From positions 62,001-126,000 of the forward strand of contig JAKOGH010000677.1 of the NCBI GenBank assembly GCA_024811115.1: 64,000 nucleotides of DNA, written 5' to 3'. Below the pieces are notes generated by a model, which searched no databases, was not told the DNA's origin, and saw only the letters and a program-made list of their open reading frames with translations. Of this stretch, positions 10,314 to 21,960 are shown one piece after another. Position 1 is the first letter of the stretch; each line of letters starts with the position of its first letter. The DNA comes from Terana coerulea. Lineage: Eukaryota > Basidiomycota > Agaricomycetes > Polyporales > Phanerochaetaceae. The translations under genes were made by a program, and so were the position numbers.

Positions 10314-12087
10314 ATGAGCTCCGTGCCTGAGCACGGCCGCAAACGCACTCTGTCCAACGCCAGTACGGACACAGAACAGTCGAAGAGGCCCAAGCTCACG
10401 TCTACACCTTCATTCGCGAGTGTCACCGAGAGTCTCAGGTCGTTTGACTCCATCCCTGAGTTCAGTGATCTTTCGAGCGTGGTGCGGGCCATCCTTACCT
10501 GAGCGTCTGCCCGATCTCCCGACTAATTCCCCCTTCCGGCTTCGCAGTTTTCAGGCTCAGTGCCGTCGACGCCGACGCACAGGCGCACGTATTCGAGTCG
10601 GCCGCGTCGGGACTGCACGATTGAGCACGACGAGGACGGGCGCACGGTCCCGCGCCGGCCACGCATACTGAGCGCGTCCTCGTCCTTCTCGGACATCTCG
10701 CTTCTCTCGACAAACTCCCGCGGGCGCAGCCGCGCGGCAGCGGACCAGGAGCTCGCGCGCCACAGATTCGGCGGCGGCCTCACGCGCAGCACGTCGGTCG
10801 CGTCCCTCGCGTCGACGGACTTCACCGCCGACTTCGCGAGCGACTTCGCGGACCTCGGCCGCAGCCGCGCGGCGTCGCCGGTCGTGCTCCACAGCGTGCC
10901 CGAGACGTCGGCGAAGCACCACATGAAGGTCGGCCGGGTCGCCATCGACTTCAGCGTCGCGGCGTCGTACGCGCCCGAGGTCGCGGCGACCGTGTGGCCG
11001 GCGTCCTGGTCCGTGCACAACGTCGTCATGTTCGGGCGCGGGAACCGGATCCACATGAAGAACGTCGGGACGAACGAGGACGTGCTGCAGCTGTGCAAGA
11101 TGCGCGAGACGCACGGCAACCTCAGGCACCTTGTCTGCGCGGGTACGGAGCTCCCGAACACCGTCGCGTCGTGCACGGCGTCGGGTTATATCCAGCTCTG
11201 GGACGTGGTGTCGAAGAAGTCGTGGAAGTCGTTCAGATGCGAAGGCGCGGTGTCGCTGCAGTGGAATGCACACACTCTGACAGTCGGCTATGAAAAGGGT
11301 CTGATCAGGCATTTCGATACGAGGATAAACCCGATCTCAAAGATGAAGGCAGACAGTAAGAAGGTGACGCGTCACCAGGCGGGTATATCGACCCTGGCTT
11401 GGAATCACGATAGGAAGCTGCTTGCAAGCGGTGATTCCACCGGAATAGTCCATTGCTGGGACATGCGACAGAACGCGCCGCTGGACGTCGGCGAGCTTGT
11501 GCGGAACCGGCGCAAAATGCAGCACACCGGCGACGTGACCGTAAGAATTTTCTCCCGAGACTTAACGGCAGGCTACTGAGCTCTGTGTGCAGGCGTTATC
11601 CTGGTGCCCCTGGTCATCCAAAGTCCTCGCCAGTGGCGACTCTCAGGCGGATCTCACCGGTACTATGCGCATCTGGCGCGTCGACAGCTCGAGTAACCAT
11701 TACGGCGCCCCGGACAAGCTCGACTTCGACGCGGCGATTACATCTATCCATTTTTCTCCTCACGCGAAGGAGATTCTCAGCACTCATGGTCCCGGCAAGA
11801 CAACGCCTGTGCCTCCAACGCACACCGGGGGGAATGAGATTATCAATAACGAGCCCGCGCCGTCGAAAATCTCCAATTCTCTAGTCGTGCATTCCTTCCC
11901 GTCGCTCCGGCACGTTATTACCCTCAAAGGTGGCGAGGGCAAGATTGCCGGAAGCTTGCTCAGTCCGAATGGGCTGAAGGTTCTCCTTGGTGTGCCCGAG
12001 GAGAACAAGCTGAAAGTCTGGGACGTGTGGGGCAAGCCGCTGAAGAGGGTTCACAGCTCTCTGAGCCTTGACAGAAAGATCCGGTGA
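10314..12087 (+). CDS. Cdc20/Fizzy-like WD40 protein (APC/C activator family)
   Basis: Three exons, with introns at about 10493-10554 and 11541-11592. The Ser/Arg-rich N-terminal third has nuclear-type basic clusters (HGRKRTLSN, SKRPKLT). A WD40 propeller follows with repeats ending IQLWD, VHCWDMR and MRIWRVD. The stretch ALSWCPWSSKVLASGDSQAD closely matches the fifth propeller repeat of Cdc20/Cdh1. The protein ends exactly in Ile-Arg (LSLDRKIR), the IR tail with which Cdc20-type activators dock on the anaphase-promoting complex. I do not see a C-box (D/E-R-Y/F-I-P) in the N-terminus, so it may be a divergent, perhaps meiosis-specific, activator. The frame is clean throughout. An alternative start lies at 10209. 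Confidence 0.75.
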
Positions 12088-12658
12088 TACACTAGGGGTG
12101 GATGAATGGCGGCGCACCCAATGCTCAACCAGGTAAGTGTATCAGTTTGCACTCTTCACCTGTCCTTCGAGTGACGCCGAAATCGATACAGGAAGAACAG
12201 CCTACCATGCACGGACATGCACGTAACTTCAACAACTGTCTTCGTATCCTTCAGGTATTGCCTGGCTGTACAGTATTCAAATACAATACGTAGTCAGTAG
12301 TTCAGAGTGTAGCAACTAGGACATGTGAGGGAGAAATGTTGTACGCCTGTAACGAAGCCATCTTACACTTACTATTCTATGGAGATCCCTTTTTCATGTA
12401 TTGTGCTCAATACATGAGGCGTTTATTCTTGAATATGAATGGTCAGAAAAACTCGTCCCCATTTTGACCTTAATTAGCCGATGTAGCGGACGCGTCTGCT
12501 AAAAATATGTCACGCGCCTCTGTGACAAGGCGTGATGATTGACGTGACCCGTCGCGTTCACGCAGCGGGCGCCATACACGTCGCTTGTCCTCCTCCCTCC
12601 ACCGCCACTTATCCCGCCACCTTCTCCCTCCCTTACCACCACCCTATCATAGTACGAA
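12088..12658. other. Intergenic between WD40 gene and asf1
   Basis: It holds the 3' region of the WD40 gene and the asf1 promoter, which includes a C/T-rich tract at about 12590-12645. Nothing else can be supported. Confidence 0.4.
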
Positions 12659-13249
12659 ATGTCCATCGTAACTATCCGAGTAATTATCTCTTTTGTAACA
12701 TAATAAGCTGAGTCTAATGAGGAACATACCATAGAACGTCGAGTTCCTCAACAACCCCGCCCGATTCCTCGATCCATACCGGTTTAGGGTAACATTTGAG
12801 TGTATGGCACCTCTTCCTGACGGTATGTTGTATTTTACATGGCTATTGCCTGCTGATACCTACACGGACCCCACCTCTTTGTCCTCGTATACAGACATCG
12901 AATGGCGACTCATCTACGTCTCTTGCCCGGGAAACGAAGAACTCGACCAGGAGCTGGACGACTGCCTCGTTGGACCCGTTCCACAGGGGTGAACGCCTTC
13001 GAGTTTGAAGGCGCCGCACCGTTGCCGAGCAAGATACCGACGGAGGACGTGCTCGGTGTGGCCGCGTTGATCCTCACGGGGAGCTACAAGGAGCAGGAGT
13101 TTGTGCGCGTGGGGTACTACCAGAACACAGAGTACGACAACGAGGAGATGAAGAACGACCCGCCGAGCGCGATACAGTTCGAGCGGCTCGTGCGGGATAT
13201 CAACACGAAGCCACGGGTGACGCGGTTCCAAATAAAGTGGCGAGTGTGA
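12659..13249 (+). CDS. asf1: Histone chaperone Asf1
   Basis: Asf1 binds H3-H4 dimers and passes them to CAF-1 and HIRA during nucleosome assembly. The start MSIVTIR is followed by an intron (gtaatt at 12680 to atag at about 12734), then [18 protein letters not shown] and [12 protein letters not shown] second intron precedes [10 protein letters not shown] and [10 protein letters not shown]. The rest is [45 protein letters not shown] and [11 protein letters not shown], all matching the family from end to end at the usual core length, with no acidic tail. The frame breaks after GPVPQG at the gggg run 12986-12989, where one G seems missing. Asf1 is essential or near-essential in most fungi, so this is most likely a sequencing error. 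Confidence 0.93.
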
Positions 13250-13696
13250 TGTCGTTCTGACGTTTCAACGGTGGCGCTGAGTATTTGTTTGCTTGGGATA
13301 GGGACGTTGCACCACAGAGTACAAACGGAACGACGGTCGCGGTAGGCGCTGCGACCTCTGCTGCGGTACCGTCTGCGAACGACATTGAGATGGCAGAGCC
13401 AAACGGCTCATGACACCGCCCAGCGTGTGGATATAATACCCAGTTACATCATGTTTCCTGAATGCAGCCCATCTCTACGCAATGACAGTGCTCACACACA
13501 CGAGGCTCGGTATTCGGTAACATGACACCAGCGTGGTAGACACGCCAGGACGCAGTCCGACATAACATGCGTGCAACCAATGAACATTTATATTGCAAAA
13601 CAAAGCGATTTGAGAGCAATGTCCGGTGATTCAAATGACAGCCATCGTTACACTGAGGCAAGTTCTGCAGCAGCGACTAATCGACATGGTGGCAAG

Positions 13697-14595
13697 CTAG
13701 TCCTTGCGCTTGTCGGAGACCGCTCCCGTCTTGGTGTTGTACTCGGTCGCCAGACGGTCATATTCTTTACCGTTCTGCGCCGCCTGCTTCTTCAGAATGT
13801 CTGGGCGCATTATAGACGTCAGTAACGAAAGAGAATAGCAGAAGGGAGAAGACGTACCATAATCACGTGTCTTGGCCTCAGCAGCGGCAAGCTTCGTCTT
13901 CAGGTCCGCGATCTGCTTCGACTGGTCGCCGGAGGCAATGGTGTCGCGCGACGTCTTCGCAGTCTTTCCATGCTATCAGCCTCGTACGCAAGCTCAACTT
14001 GAGAATAACGTACGTCGTTCTTGATCTTGGCGTACTCCTCCTGGGTGTGGATGAGGTCGAGCATGATGTAGAACGTGCGGGTGAGAACCAGGGAGAGGAA
14101 GAGCGTGAAGCCAGTTAGGTAGGTATTCCGCTGAGCGCTGCATTGCGAGTCAGCGCTGTAACGTGGGATCAGAATGGGTGCCACGTACTAGAACTTGCGC
14201 GCAGCAAAGTTGGTCTCCGTGCGTGCATCATGCATCGTCGACCCCTGGCCTCTCGCAATGTCCGCCTCAGCGGTGACCTTCCACATGCGCTGAAGCGCAT
14301 CCACAAACAGTACTGCAATGAATCTGCGTCGTCATTAGTGCGGGACGGTCTTGTGACAGCGTAAAAAACATGCATGAAGGTAATTTTGAGGGCATATGCA
14401 AGCTTGGCCACGATTGGGCTCTCTGAGAGGAAGTGGAAGAAGCGTTTGCGCACGGCGTACGGCAGCGGCGAGACGAGCACGCAGAACGTCCCCATCTCGG
14501 AGGCGAGGATGAGGAACGTCAGCGTGTAGCTGTGCCGTCACGTTCAGCCAACGTCTTCAAAATGCAGAACGACGGCAGACTCACTAGATCGTCAT
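13697..14595 (-). CDS. Bap31/Yet-type ER membrane protein
   Basis: Six exons. The start MTIYYTLTFLILASEMG leads into transmembrane segment 1, a second membrane segment (FVDALQRMWK side), and SAQRNTYLTGFTLFLSLVLT as the third. A cytosolic coiled coil follows (ADLKTKLAAAEAKTRDYD), ending KEYDRLATEYNTKTGAVSD then a C-terminal dilysine-type KRKD. This is the topology of mammalian BAP31 and yeast Yet1/Yet3, which act as cargo receptors and chaperone-like factors at the ER. The frame is clean. The intron at 14324-14373 fits the conserved KITFI-FIAVLFVDA junction only if a GC donor is used. The gene converges with asf1 and shares a 440-bp divergent promoter with Ubp6. Confidence 0.88.
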
Positions 14596-15038
14596 CTTGC
14601 TCGACGTCGACTGTGCAGAGGAGGGAAAGAGGGCGGGCAGGGGTGTATTTCGTAGAGTATGGTTCGTGACGTGCAGCAGAGGTATTTGAACAGTTCCTGG
14701 TGCCGTCAAGCAGCGTCAAGGTGGGGTCGTCCACGTCCTCGGGCGCTTCCCCTTAATTCATAGACGTCATCCCGCCGCAGCCCGCTCGCCGGCCGACCTC
14801 CTTCTACTTTCGGTGTCTGTGCCGCCGCCGGCCGACCGAGGATTGAGCGCCTGCTTAAACGAAGACGCGCGTCATTACGCGTCCTGCTAAAAGTGATCAG
14901 TCAATCATCAGGCTCTGCCACAAAGCCTACAAGGCCCTCTTCTTTCTCTACCACCACCACCCCCTCCCATTTCTTGGTCTCAACGTCGACGGTCTCAACG
15001 CTGTACGAACTTACGAGAAATAGAGATCCCAAGAAAAG
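14596..15038. promoter_or_regulatory. Divergent promoter between the Bap31-like gene and ubp6
   Basis: A 443-bp intergenic region between divergently transcribed genes. C/T-rich tracts lie near 14935-14990 just before the Ubp6 ATG. No clear TATA box is visible on either side. Confidence 0.4.
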
Positions 15039-17465
15039 ATGGCGCCGATACCCGTACATGTCAAGCACGCCGGCAAGGTGCACGACGTGCAGCTCGACGT
15101 GAATCTCCCCGCCTCCGCCTTCAAAGACGCGGTATATCAGGTCACTGGTGTGCCACCTGAGCGGATGAAGGTCATGATCAAGGGCGGTGTGCTCAAGGTC
15201 CGTGCTGCATCGATTTTCGGGTTTGCGAAGGCTCATGGGTGAATGTGTAGGATGACACGGACTGGAGGAAGGTCGGACCCAAGGAGGTGAGTTACAGAGT
15301 GCATTTAAAGTTCAATGTATGCTCAACATTTTTCGTTGTTTTAGGGTCAAACATTCATGGTTATTGGAGCAGCAGGCGAACTTCCTAAGCCACCATCCAC
15401 ACCAGTTGTCTTCCTCGAAGGTACGATCTTCTTTCATATGTCCCTTTTACTCCTACCACTTTTACAAACACGTAATTTCTCGCTGTTTTCTTTTATTACT
15501 CTTCCTAATCCACGTTCTCCCTGCATCATGAGAAAGCAATGCTAATATGATTCTCTCAGACATGGATGACTCCGAGCTCGCCCAAGCAGTGAGTATTATG
15601 TTTCTGATTTCTCAAGACGGTTACTGTGGCCGACGGTGGATTGTGTCGGTGGTAATGCGTTCACTCGGGCAGGGTCGATGCTATGCACGACGTGGACTAG
15701 TGTTTTGCCGGACGCACTATATGCGCGGTCGGCCCTGCATCAGTTGTACCATCCAGTCAAATAATCCGACAAACATCGGGCATCATCTGATCTACATCGT
15801 TGCTATTCTCCAACTTCGTCGCTGACCATGGGTGTAGCTTGCTCTTCCAGTCGGCCTAGTCAATCTTGGAAACACCTGCTATATGAATTCCACTGTGCAA
15901 GCATTCCGTGCCATTCCTGAGCTTCAAACCGCTCTGCAAAGGTATGTATACCCTTCCATTTTCCTTCTTATGACTTGGTCCTCAATTTTCTTCTCTTACG
16001 CAAGCTCATCACCTTCCGGACTCTCTTCATCACTGAAGGCGTTGTATACCACCATGGGCAAGACAACCGACGCTGTCACACCTGCACCTTTCCTCAATGC
16101 CCTGCGCCAAGCCTTCCCCCAATTCGCGGAAATGAGCAGGGGCGGAGCAAAAGGATTTGGTGGCGCAATGTATGCACAGCAGGATGCAGAGGAGTGCTGG
16201 GTGCAGATGACGAATGCGCTGAAGGATGTGCCTGGTCTTCCTGGACCGTCGGAACAGAGCGGGGCGAGCAAGTTCGTAGATCAGTTCATGATGGGCGAGA
16301 TTACGAGAGAGTGAGTAGTTCGTTATACCCGAGTTGTAAGTATGCCTGACCTAGTTGGTAGACTTAAGTGCGATGAAGCATCAGAAGAACCCCCTTCGAT
16401 AACTAAGGAGAGGACACTTAAGGTCGAGTGCAACATCAGCACTACCACAAACTATATGCATAGCGGAATCCTGGACGTATGTGACGACGTTCTGTCAGAC
16501 AGAACATGAGTAATGACACCGCTTTGCAATATAGTCGCTAAATGGGAAGATCGAGAAGAACTCTCCTTCACTCAACCGTGAAGCGATATACACCTCCAAG
16601 TCGCGCCTGAGTCGCTTGCCGTCATACCTGACCGTACACATGGTGCGCTTCCACTGGCGACAGGACATCCAGAAGAAGACAAAGATCCTTGTGCGTTAGC
16701 GTATTTCTCCTTTGCTGGCTGCGCAGCGGTTGACACTATGCGCTTGCTTCATGCAGAGAAAAGTCAAATTCCCCACCGAGTACGACGCATTGGACATCGC
16801 GACTGACGAGCTGAAGGAGAAGATGCTTCCTGTGTCGCGCCGTCTGAAGGAGCTCGAGAAGGAGCGCGCTGAGCGTCGCAAGGTCCGCAAGCGCACTAAG
16901 GTCGCCAAGGACGCGAGCGCGCAGCCCGGTGAGGGCTCGTCTGCCGCGCCGGCGAGTGGCGACGTTGAGATGGCGGAAGCCGACGCGAGTACGGAGGACA
17001 AGGGCAAGAATATCGACCTCGAGCCCGAGGCGACCTACCGCGAGAAGGAGCTTAAGGAACTCGGGGACCTCGTACATGCCGACGTCAAGGCAGACGTGGG
17101 CGCAAGCGTGAGCGGCCTGTATGACCTTGTCGGTACGTAAATTTTTTCTTCCTTGAGTACTGTGTTGCCTGACGTGGGCACCTTCAGCCATCGTCACGCA
17201 CAAGGGCGCTGCAGCGGACGCTGGGCACTACATGGCCTTCGTCAAGAAGAGCGTCTTCCATCCCGTCAAGTACTCCTTCGATGCGGCGGGCGCGTCCACT
17301 GGCACCGACGCCCTGAAGGGGCTCGACGAGGAGGACGAGGACTGGTACAAGTTCGACGACAACAAGGTGTCCGTGTTCCCGAAGGAGAAGCTCGCGACGC
17401 TCGACGGCGGTGGCGAGGACAGCTCGGCGTACGTGCTGCTGTACAAGTCGAAGCCGTTGGCGTAG
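15039..17465 (+). CDS. ubp6: Proteasome-associated deubiquitinase Ubp6/USP14
   Basis: A cysteine protease that trims ubiquitin from substrates docked on the 26S proteasome. The N-terminal ubiquitin-like domain starts MAPIPVHVKHAGKVHDV and binds the proteasome. The catalytic Cys box is LGNTCYMNS (near 15880) and QQDAEECW follows at about 16178. The His box reads ADAGHYMAFVKK (about 17218) after a charged insert with DVEMAEADAST. The C-terminus is SSAYVLLYKSKPLA. About ten exons can be joined without frame problems, and domain order and length fit Ubp6. Its last two exons and 3' flank are the left part of the tandem duplication that produced the fragment at 19.77-20.22 kb. Confidence 0.93.
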
Positions 17466-18241
17466 GCCCGGTTTGATTTCTGATCGGATGGCTTCTACGG
17501 ATCGGGATCGCTTTACGGGAATACGTGTACGAGCAGACCACAAAATCAAATGTACTGATATGCCGACTTTGAGCATGCTTCATGGATCAGTACTGCCTCG
17601 ACGTTCTGCTCCCGATACTTTTTAACCTCTACGGCCTGCTGAATACTGACTATTTGCACCAATTCAGGTTAGTCTTATGCGACGCGAATATAAAGAAGGC
17701 TGTCAGTGTCGCGATTATCATCACACCTCTCCTCGCCATTCAACAATATCTGGCTTGCGCATGGTTCGTCGTTGTGTTGCGGCCCGTGGCGTCTGCTAAC
17801 ATGTGATGCAATAGGCCGCCGCCCGTACTTCGGAAATCTTGCGTCAAATGTATGCTCGCAGTTGCGATTGGATCAGCCAGGATGCGCGTAGGTTTATGCC
17901 TTGTAATGAGCATACCCAGGCTTACACGGCCACGCGCGTATAAGCTATTTGCAGAGACTCGGATGTGGTCCAATCAATCCAGGGCCAAGGCCACCCACTT
18001 TCGCGCTCATTATGATGTCCGTCTGAGTTGGCTCCCAACCCAGATTTTCCAAGTCGTGCCCTTATTTCGCGGCACAAGTTGTAGTTGCCGCGTCTTGTTC
18101 TGGAAATGCATCACCTACAGCATACTCCGAGCACACTCGCGGAAGAATGGTCCAGATGCTGGTCCTGCCAGTCATAAGAAAGGAAACGCATTGCCCGCCT
18201 GGTGGCCTTTCCATCATTTACCTCCTGCGCCTTTTTGCAGA

Positions 18242-18492
18242 TTTGTTTCTTCTCCGCTGACGTGATGGCCACCAGATACCTTATACTTGCATCAAAGGGG
18301 GCGTCAAGCAAGACAAATGATGGCGGCCACGACCTAGTTGGTGGCCTCACAAAAGTACGACGTGCGGTAACACCACACCGGAGTGGCCGAGTCCAGCATA
18401 TGAGGAGGTTATGGGTGCATAGCTGGGAGTATCCTTACACCACTCCTCGTTTCCTCCTCGCTATCGACCGCGGCCAGTGAACAGAGTGAACG
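18242..18492 (+). promoter_or_regulatory. Promoter of WPGY copy A, TATA region deleted
   Basis: It matches the promoter of copy B (20939-21185), including gatggccacc, gatggcggccac and gagtccagcatatg. The sequence ttccagtatata present in copy B between gcatatg and aggaggt is missing here, so the TATA box is lost. Confidence 0.6.
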
Positions 18493-19260
18493 ATGACGAA
18501 AGCGGTGCGCCACATCTCAATCTTATGACATCCAGTTCTGTGCATCTAACTATGGATGCAGCAATTCAAACCGGAAATTTCATACGGCGATCCCAAATCT
18601 GTGGAATTCCATTCACATCTGGACTACATGCATCTGAAAGATGAACACATCCCCGGCCTCCTCGTTCCACAGAGAATTTTTCCGGCTCGTTATTCGAAAG
18701 ACGTGGTGACTGCAGGCCAAGACATACTCATCCAATTTCGCACGCCTAACGGCCTAGGGCTGCGACTATCCAATGCTCGTGATCGCAACATAACGGCGCG
18801 GGATCTTATTGACAGCAACGCAGTCGTCCTTGAAGATGGCCAGCCGGACATCGCGATACGGATATACGTGAGTAACGTTATCTATCGTACGCAACGAAGA
18901 TTGCTGAACGCTAGTATGGTTCAGTGGCCTGGCTACCCGCCGTTTAGCTACCCTTACACGCGGAGGCACTGCGTACGGGATGCGGCCCCCTTGGGTGGGT
19001 CGACTAAATACGATCTCGCTTATGCCGTTCATATGGCAATGAAGACATGGATTAAGGTATTTCTATCTTCGTATCCTCGAGGTGGCTGATGCTAATATCA
19101 CTCTGAACTGAAGAAGGCCCATGAGGAGTCACTAGTATGCTCCGAACCAGGGCTGGAGTATGTCTGAATCCACGCTCTGGATAAGCTCTGGATTATGGAG
19201 CTGCGGCGGGTCTCTAGAGCGGTCTTGGCAGCCAGTATTCTGCCTCAGGCTGGAGCTATG
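18493..19260 (+). pseudogene. WPGY-family gene, copy A, 3' end disrupted
   Basis: Exon 1 is MTKA (18493-18504). Exon 2 (18562-18867) contains EFHSHLDYMHLKDEHIPGLL and ILIQFRTPNGLGLRLSNA. Exon 3 (18925-19056) starts WPGYPPF and ends AMKTWIK, and exon 4 starts at 19114. All introns are phase 0, as in intact members. In exon 4 an inserted base shifts the frame just after CSEPG and yields a stop at once. Two later indels occur before the SWQPV position. Copy B keeps this exon intact. With the TATA deletion upstream, this copy is probably a pseudogene, although single indels could be sequence errors. Confidence 0.7.
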
Positions 19261-19446
19261 AAGCATTCGGTAGCGGGCTACTGGCCATTACGGTCTCGCC
19301 GTCAGAGTTGGATTGAGCGTCGTCTTACTATGTGTATTCGGTTCTTTTGCGGCATTATTCATAGACCTCCCTCTATCCTAGCATACTGTATATATTTAGC
19401 CGCACCAATCAGCAGGGTTCTCACATCGGCAAGGCAATTTAGGCGG

Positions 19447-19766
19447 CTCACAAAGCTCGAGAGAGGTCTACAAGTACATATGACCAGTAGGTTTTCAGTA
19501 CCACAAAGCTAGCGTTTAGAGCCATGTGTTTCACGCGTGCATTTCCCGGTGTTTCTGCTCTATCTGACAGTACGCTATGGCCGTGCTTAAAGCTGAAAGA
19601 AGACCTGTAGTTGAAACGTGAAAGCTTCAAGTTGAAATTATCTCCTAACCCTTTGCGCCACAAAGGAGGCGCTAAGGGTACCACGTGAGCGCTTGGCGAT
19701 TATCACGGCAATTCCCCTCGCCGTTTGCTCGTTCCTACATGCCATCGCTTTTTGGTGCAAAAATAT
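19447..19766 (+). repeat. Remnant of QR-gene promoter (reverse orientation)
   Basis: The reverse complement of about 19690-19766 matches the region upstream of the decayed QR copy at 59.6 kb, sharing gaggggaattgccgtga and caagcgctcacgtgg-like sequence. The remnant stops where the duplicated Ubp6 fragment begins, with a few bases of microhomology (aatat-aacctcgag). Confidence 0.65.
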
Positions 19767-20221
19767 TAACCTCGAGCCCGAGGCGACATACCGCGAGAAG
19801 GAGCGGAAGGAACTTGAGGGCCTCGTGCATTCCGACGTCAAGGCAGACGTGGGTACCAGCGTGAGCGGTCTATATGACCTTGTTGGTGCGTGTTACTTTT
19901 GTGTTTTGAGTCCCGTGTGCCTGACGTGGCGTACCTTCAGCTCTCGTCACGCACAAGGGCACTGCAGCGGGAGAGGCTGGGCACGACATGGCCTTCGTCA
20001 AGAAGAGCGTCTTCCACCCCGTCAAGTACTCCTCCGATGCGGCGGGCACATCCGTTGTCACCGGCGCTGCAAAGGGGCTCGACGAGGAGGACGAGGACTG
20101 GTACAAGCTCGACAACAACAAGGTGTCCGTATTCCCGAAGGAGAAGCTCGCGGCGCTCGACGGCGGCGGCGAGGACAGCTCGGCGTACGTGCTGCTGTAC
20201 AAGTCGAAGCCGCTGGCGTAG
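19767..20221 (+). pseudogene. Ubp6 3'-terminal fragment (duplicated)
   Basis: Near-identical copy of the last part of Ubp6: LEPEATYREKERKELEGLVH and VGTSVSGLYDLVG, then after an intron VTHKGTAAGEAGHDMAFVKK to SSAYVLLYKSKPLA and a stop. It lacks the ubiquitin-like domain, the catalytic Cys box and a start codon. The His box has GHDMAF instead of GHYMAF. The exon frame is still open, so a truncated C-terminal polypeptide could be made only from a new promoter. It is best read as debris of the tandem duplication. Confidence 0.88.
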
Positions 20222-20938
20222 GCCCGGCTTGGTTTCTGGTCAGATGGCTTTCACGGATCGGGATCGCTTTACGGGCCCCGACATTCTACTCCAGATGCAT
20301 TATAGCCTCTACGACCAGCTGAATACTGGCTATTTGCAACGATTCAGGTTAGTCTGCCCAACGCGAATATGAAGAAGGCTGTCAATGTCGCGATTATCAA
20401 CATGCCTCTCCTCGACATTCAACAATATCTGGTTTGCGCATGGTTAGTTGTTGCGTTACGAGTCGTGGCATCTGCTAACACATGATATAATAGACCGCTC
20501 GTACTTAAAAAAATCTTGCGACGAATGTAAGCTTACGGTTGCGATTGTATCGGTCTATATGCGCGCAGACTTCTTCCTTGTAGTTATCATACGCAAGCTT
20601 ACGCGGCCATGCGCGTAGGATCTGTTTGCAGAGACTCGGATGTAGCCCAATGAATCCAAGGGCAAGGCAACCCGCTGCCACCCTCATTAGGGTGTTCGTC
20701 CGAGTCGAGTCCCGACCCAAATGCTCCAATTTGCGTACTTATCTTCACGCCATAAATTGTGGATGTCGCGTCTTGTTCTGGAAAGGCTAGGATCACCTAT
20801 AACATACTCCGAGCGCACACGTAGAAGAATGGCCTAGATGCCGGTTCTGCCAGTCACAGGGAGGAAGGGGGACGAATTGCCTGCCTGATGGCCTTTCCAA
20901 ACTCTTGTGCGCATCTTTGCCGATTTGTTTCTTCTCCG

Positions 20939-21185
20939 CTGATGTGGTGGCCACCAGATACCTTATACTTGCATCAAGGGGGCGTCAAGCGAGACAAATG
21001 ATGGCGGCCACGGCCTAGTTAGTGGCCTCGCAAAAGTATGATGCACGGTAACACCACACCGGAGCGGCCGAGTCCAGCATATGTTCCAGTATATAAGGAG
21101 GTCATGGGCACACGGTCGGGAGCATCCTTACAGCACCCCCGTTACCCTCCTCGCTATCGACCGCGGCCAGTGAACAGAGTGAACG
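20939..21185 (+). promoter_or_regulatory. Promoter of WPGY copy B
   Basis: It contains ggtggccacc near 20947, gatggcggccacgg near 21001 and a TATA box (agtatataagg, about 21090-21100) some 90 bp before the ATG. The spaced TGGCC/GGCCA elements recur upstream of other WPGY genes. Confidence 0.55.
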
Positions 21186-21960
21186 ATGCCTAGAGCGGTA
21201 CGCCACATCTCAATTCTATGACATCAGGTTCTGTGCATCTAATTATGGACGCAGTACTTCTTATACGAAAGTCCACGCAAAAACTACAAGCCTTGGGCAC
21301 CTGTGGACTTCCATTCACACCTGGACTACTTGCATCTGAAAGATGAACACGTCCCAGGCGTTTTCGTTCCACGAGGAGTCTGGGTGGCAGAACACGGGGC
21401 GACTGTACACCAGGATATCCGGATCCAGTTTCGCACTCCCAACGGCCCAGGACTGCGATTTTCGGATGCATTCAGTACCTTCGACACAACAAAGAAGCTC
21501 ATTGACGGCAATGTAATCGCCATTGAACCTGTCCCGCGGACGATCTTCATACGGATAAACGTGAGTAACGTTATTTATCATACGCAATGAGGACTGCTGA
21601 ACACTTAGTATGATTTAGTGGCCTGGCTATCCCCCATTTGTTTACCAATACTTACAGAGGGACCCACGCAAAGAAGCACCCTTGAGTGGCTCGACTAAAT
21701 ACGATGTCGCTCATGCCGTTCATATGGCAATGATGTCATGGATTAAGGTATGGCTGTCTTCGCAGCCTCGAGGTGGCTGATGCTAATATCATTCTGAACT
21801 GAAGAAGGCCACTGATGAGTCAGTAGTATGCTCCGAACCAGGGTGGGGTATGTCTAAATCCATGCTGGATAAGCTCTGGATTATGGAGCTGCGGCAGGTC
21901 TCTACAGATTCTTGGCAGCCAGTATTCTGCCTGCCAGTGGAGCTATCAACCATTCGGTAG
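21186..21960 (+). CDS. WPGY-family protein, copy B (intact)
   Basis: Exons 21186-21197, 21255-21560, 21619-21747 and 21805-21960, all introns in phase 0, giving 200 residues. After MPRA the main exon has VDFHSHLDYLHLKDEHVPGV and IRIQFRTPNGPGLRFSDA. Exon 3 is WPGYPPFVYQ to AVHMAMMSWIK, and exon 4 has CSEPGWGMS, LWIMELRQV and SWQPVFCLP. There is no signal peptide or membrane segment, so the product is probably cytosolic or nuclear. The start was chosen because the same tiny first exon and intron occur in copies A, C, D and E. I do not recognise the family. Intact frame, splice sites and TATA box suggest it is expressed. Confidence 0.75.

Larger units (their letters stand above)
17009..19766 (+). 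repeat. Tandem segmental duplication, unit 1
   Basis: A unit of about 2.7 kb running from the last Ubp6 exons through about 1 kb of spacer and WPGY copy A to a remnant of the QR-gene promoter. It is followed head-to-tail by unit 2. Matching landmarks are the Ubp6 C-terminal exons, ggcccgg after the stop, caacaatatctggcttgcgc, gaccgcggccagtgaacaga and ctcgagagaggtctacaag. Divergence is visible but modest in the exons and greater in the spacer. Confidence 0.85.

Noticed and set aside
10557..11312. Minus-strand open frame of about 251 codons
   Set aside because: Antisense of the GC-rich WD40 exon. Arg-rich composition and clear WD40 coding on the other strand explain it.
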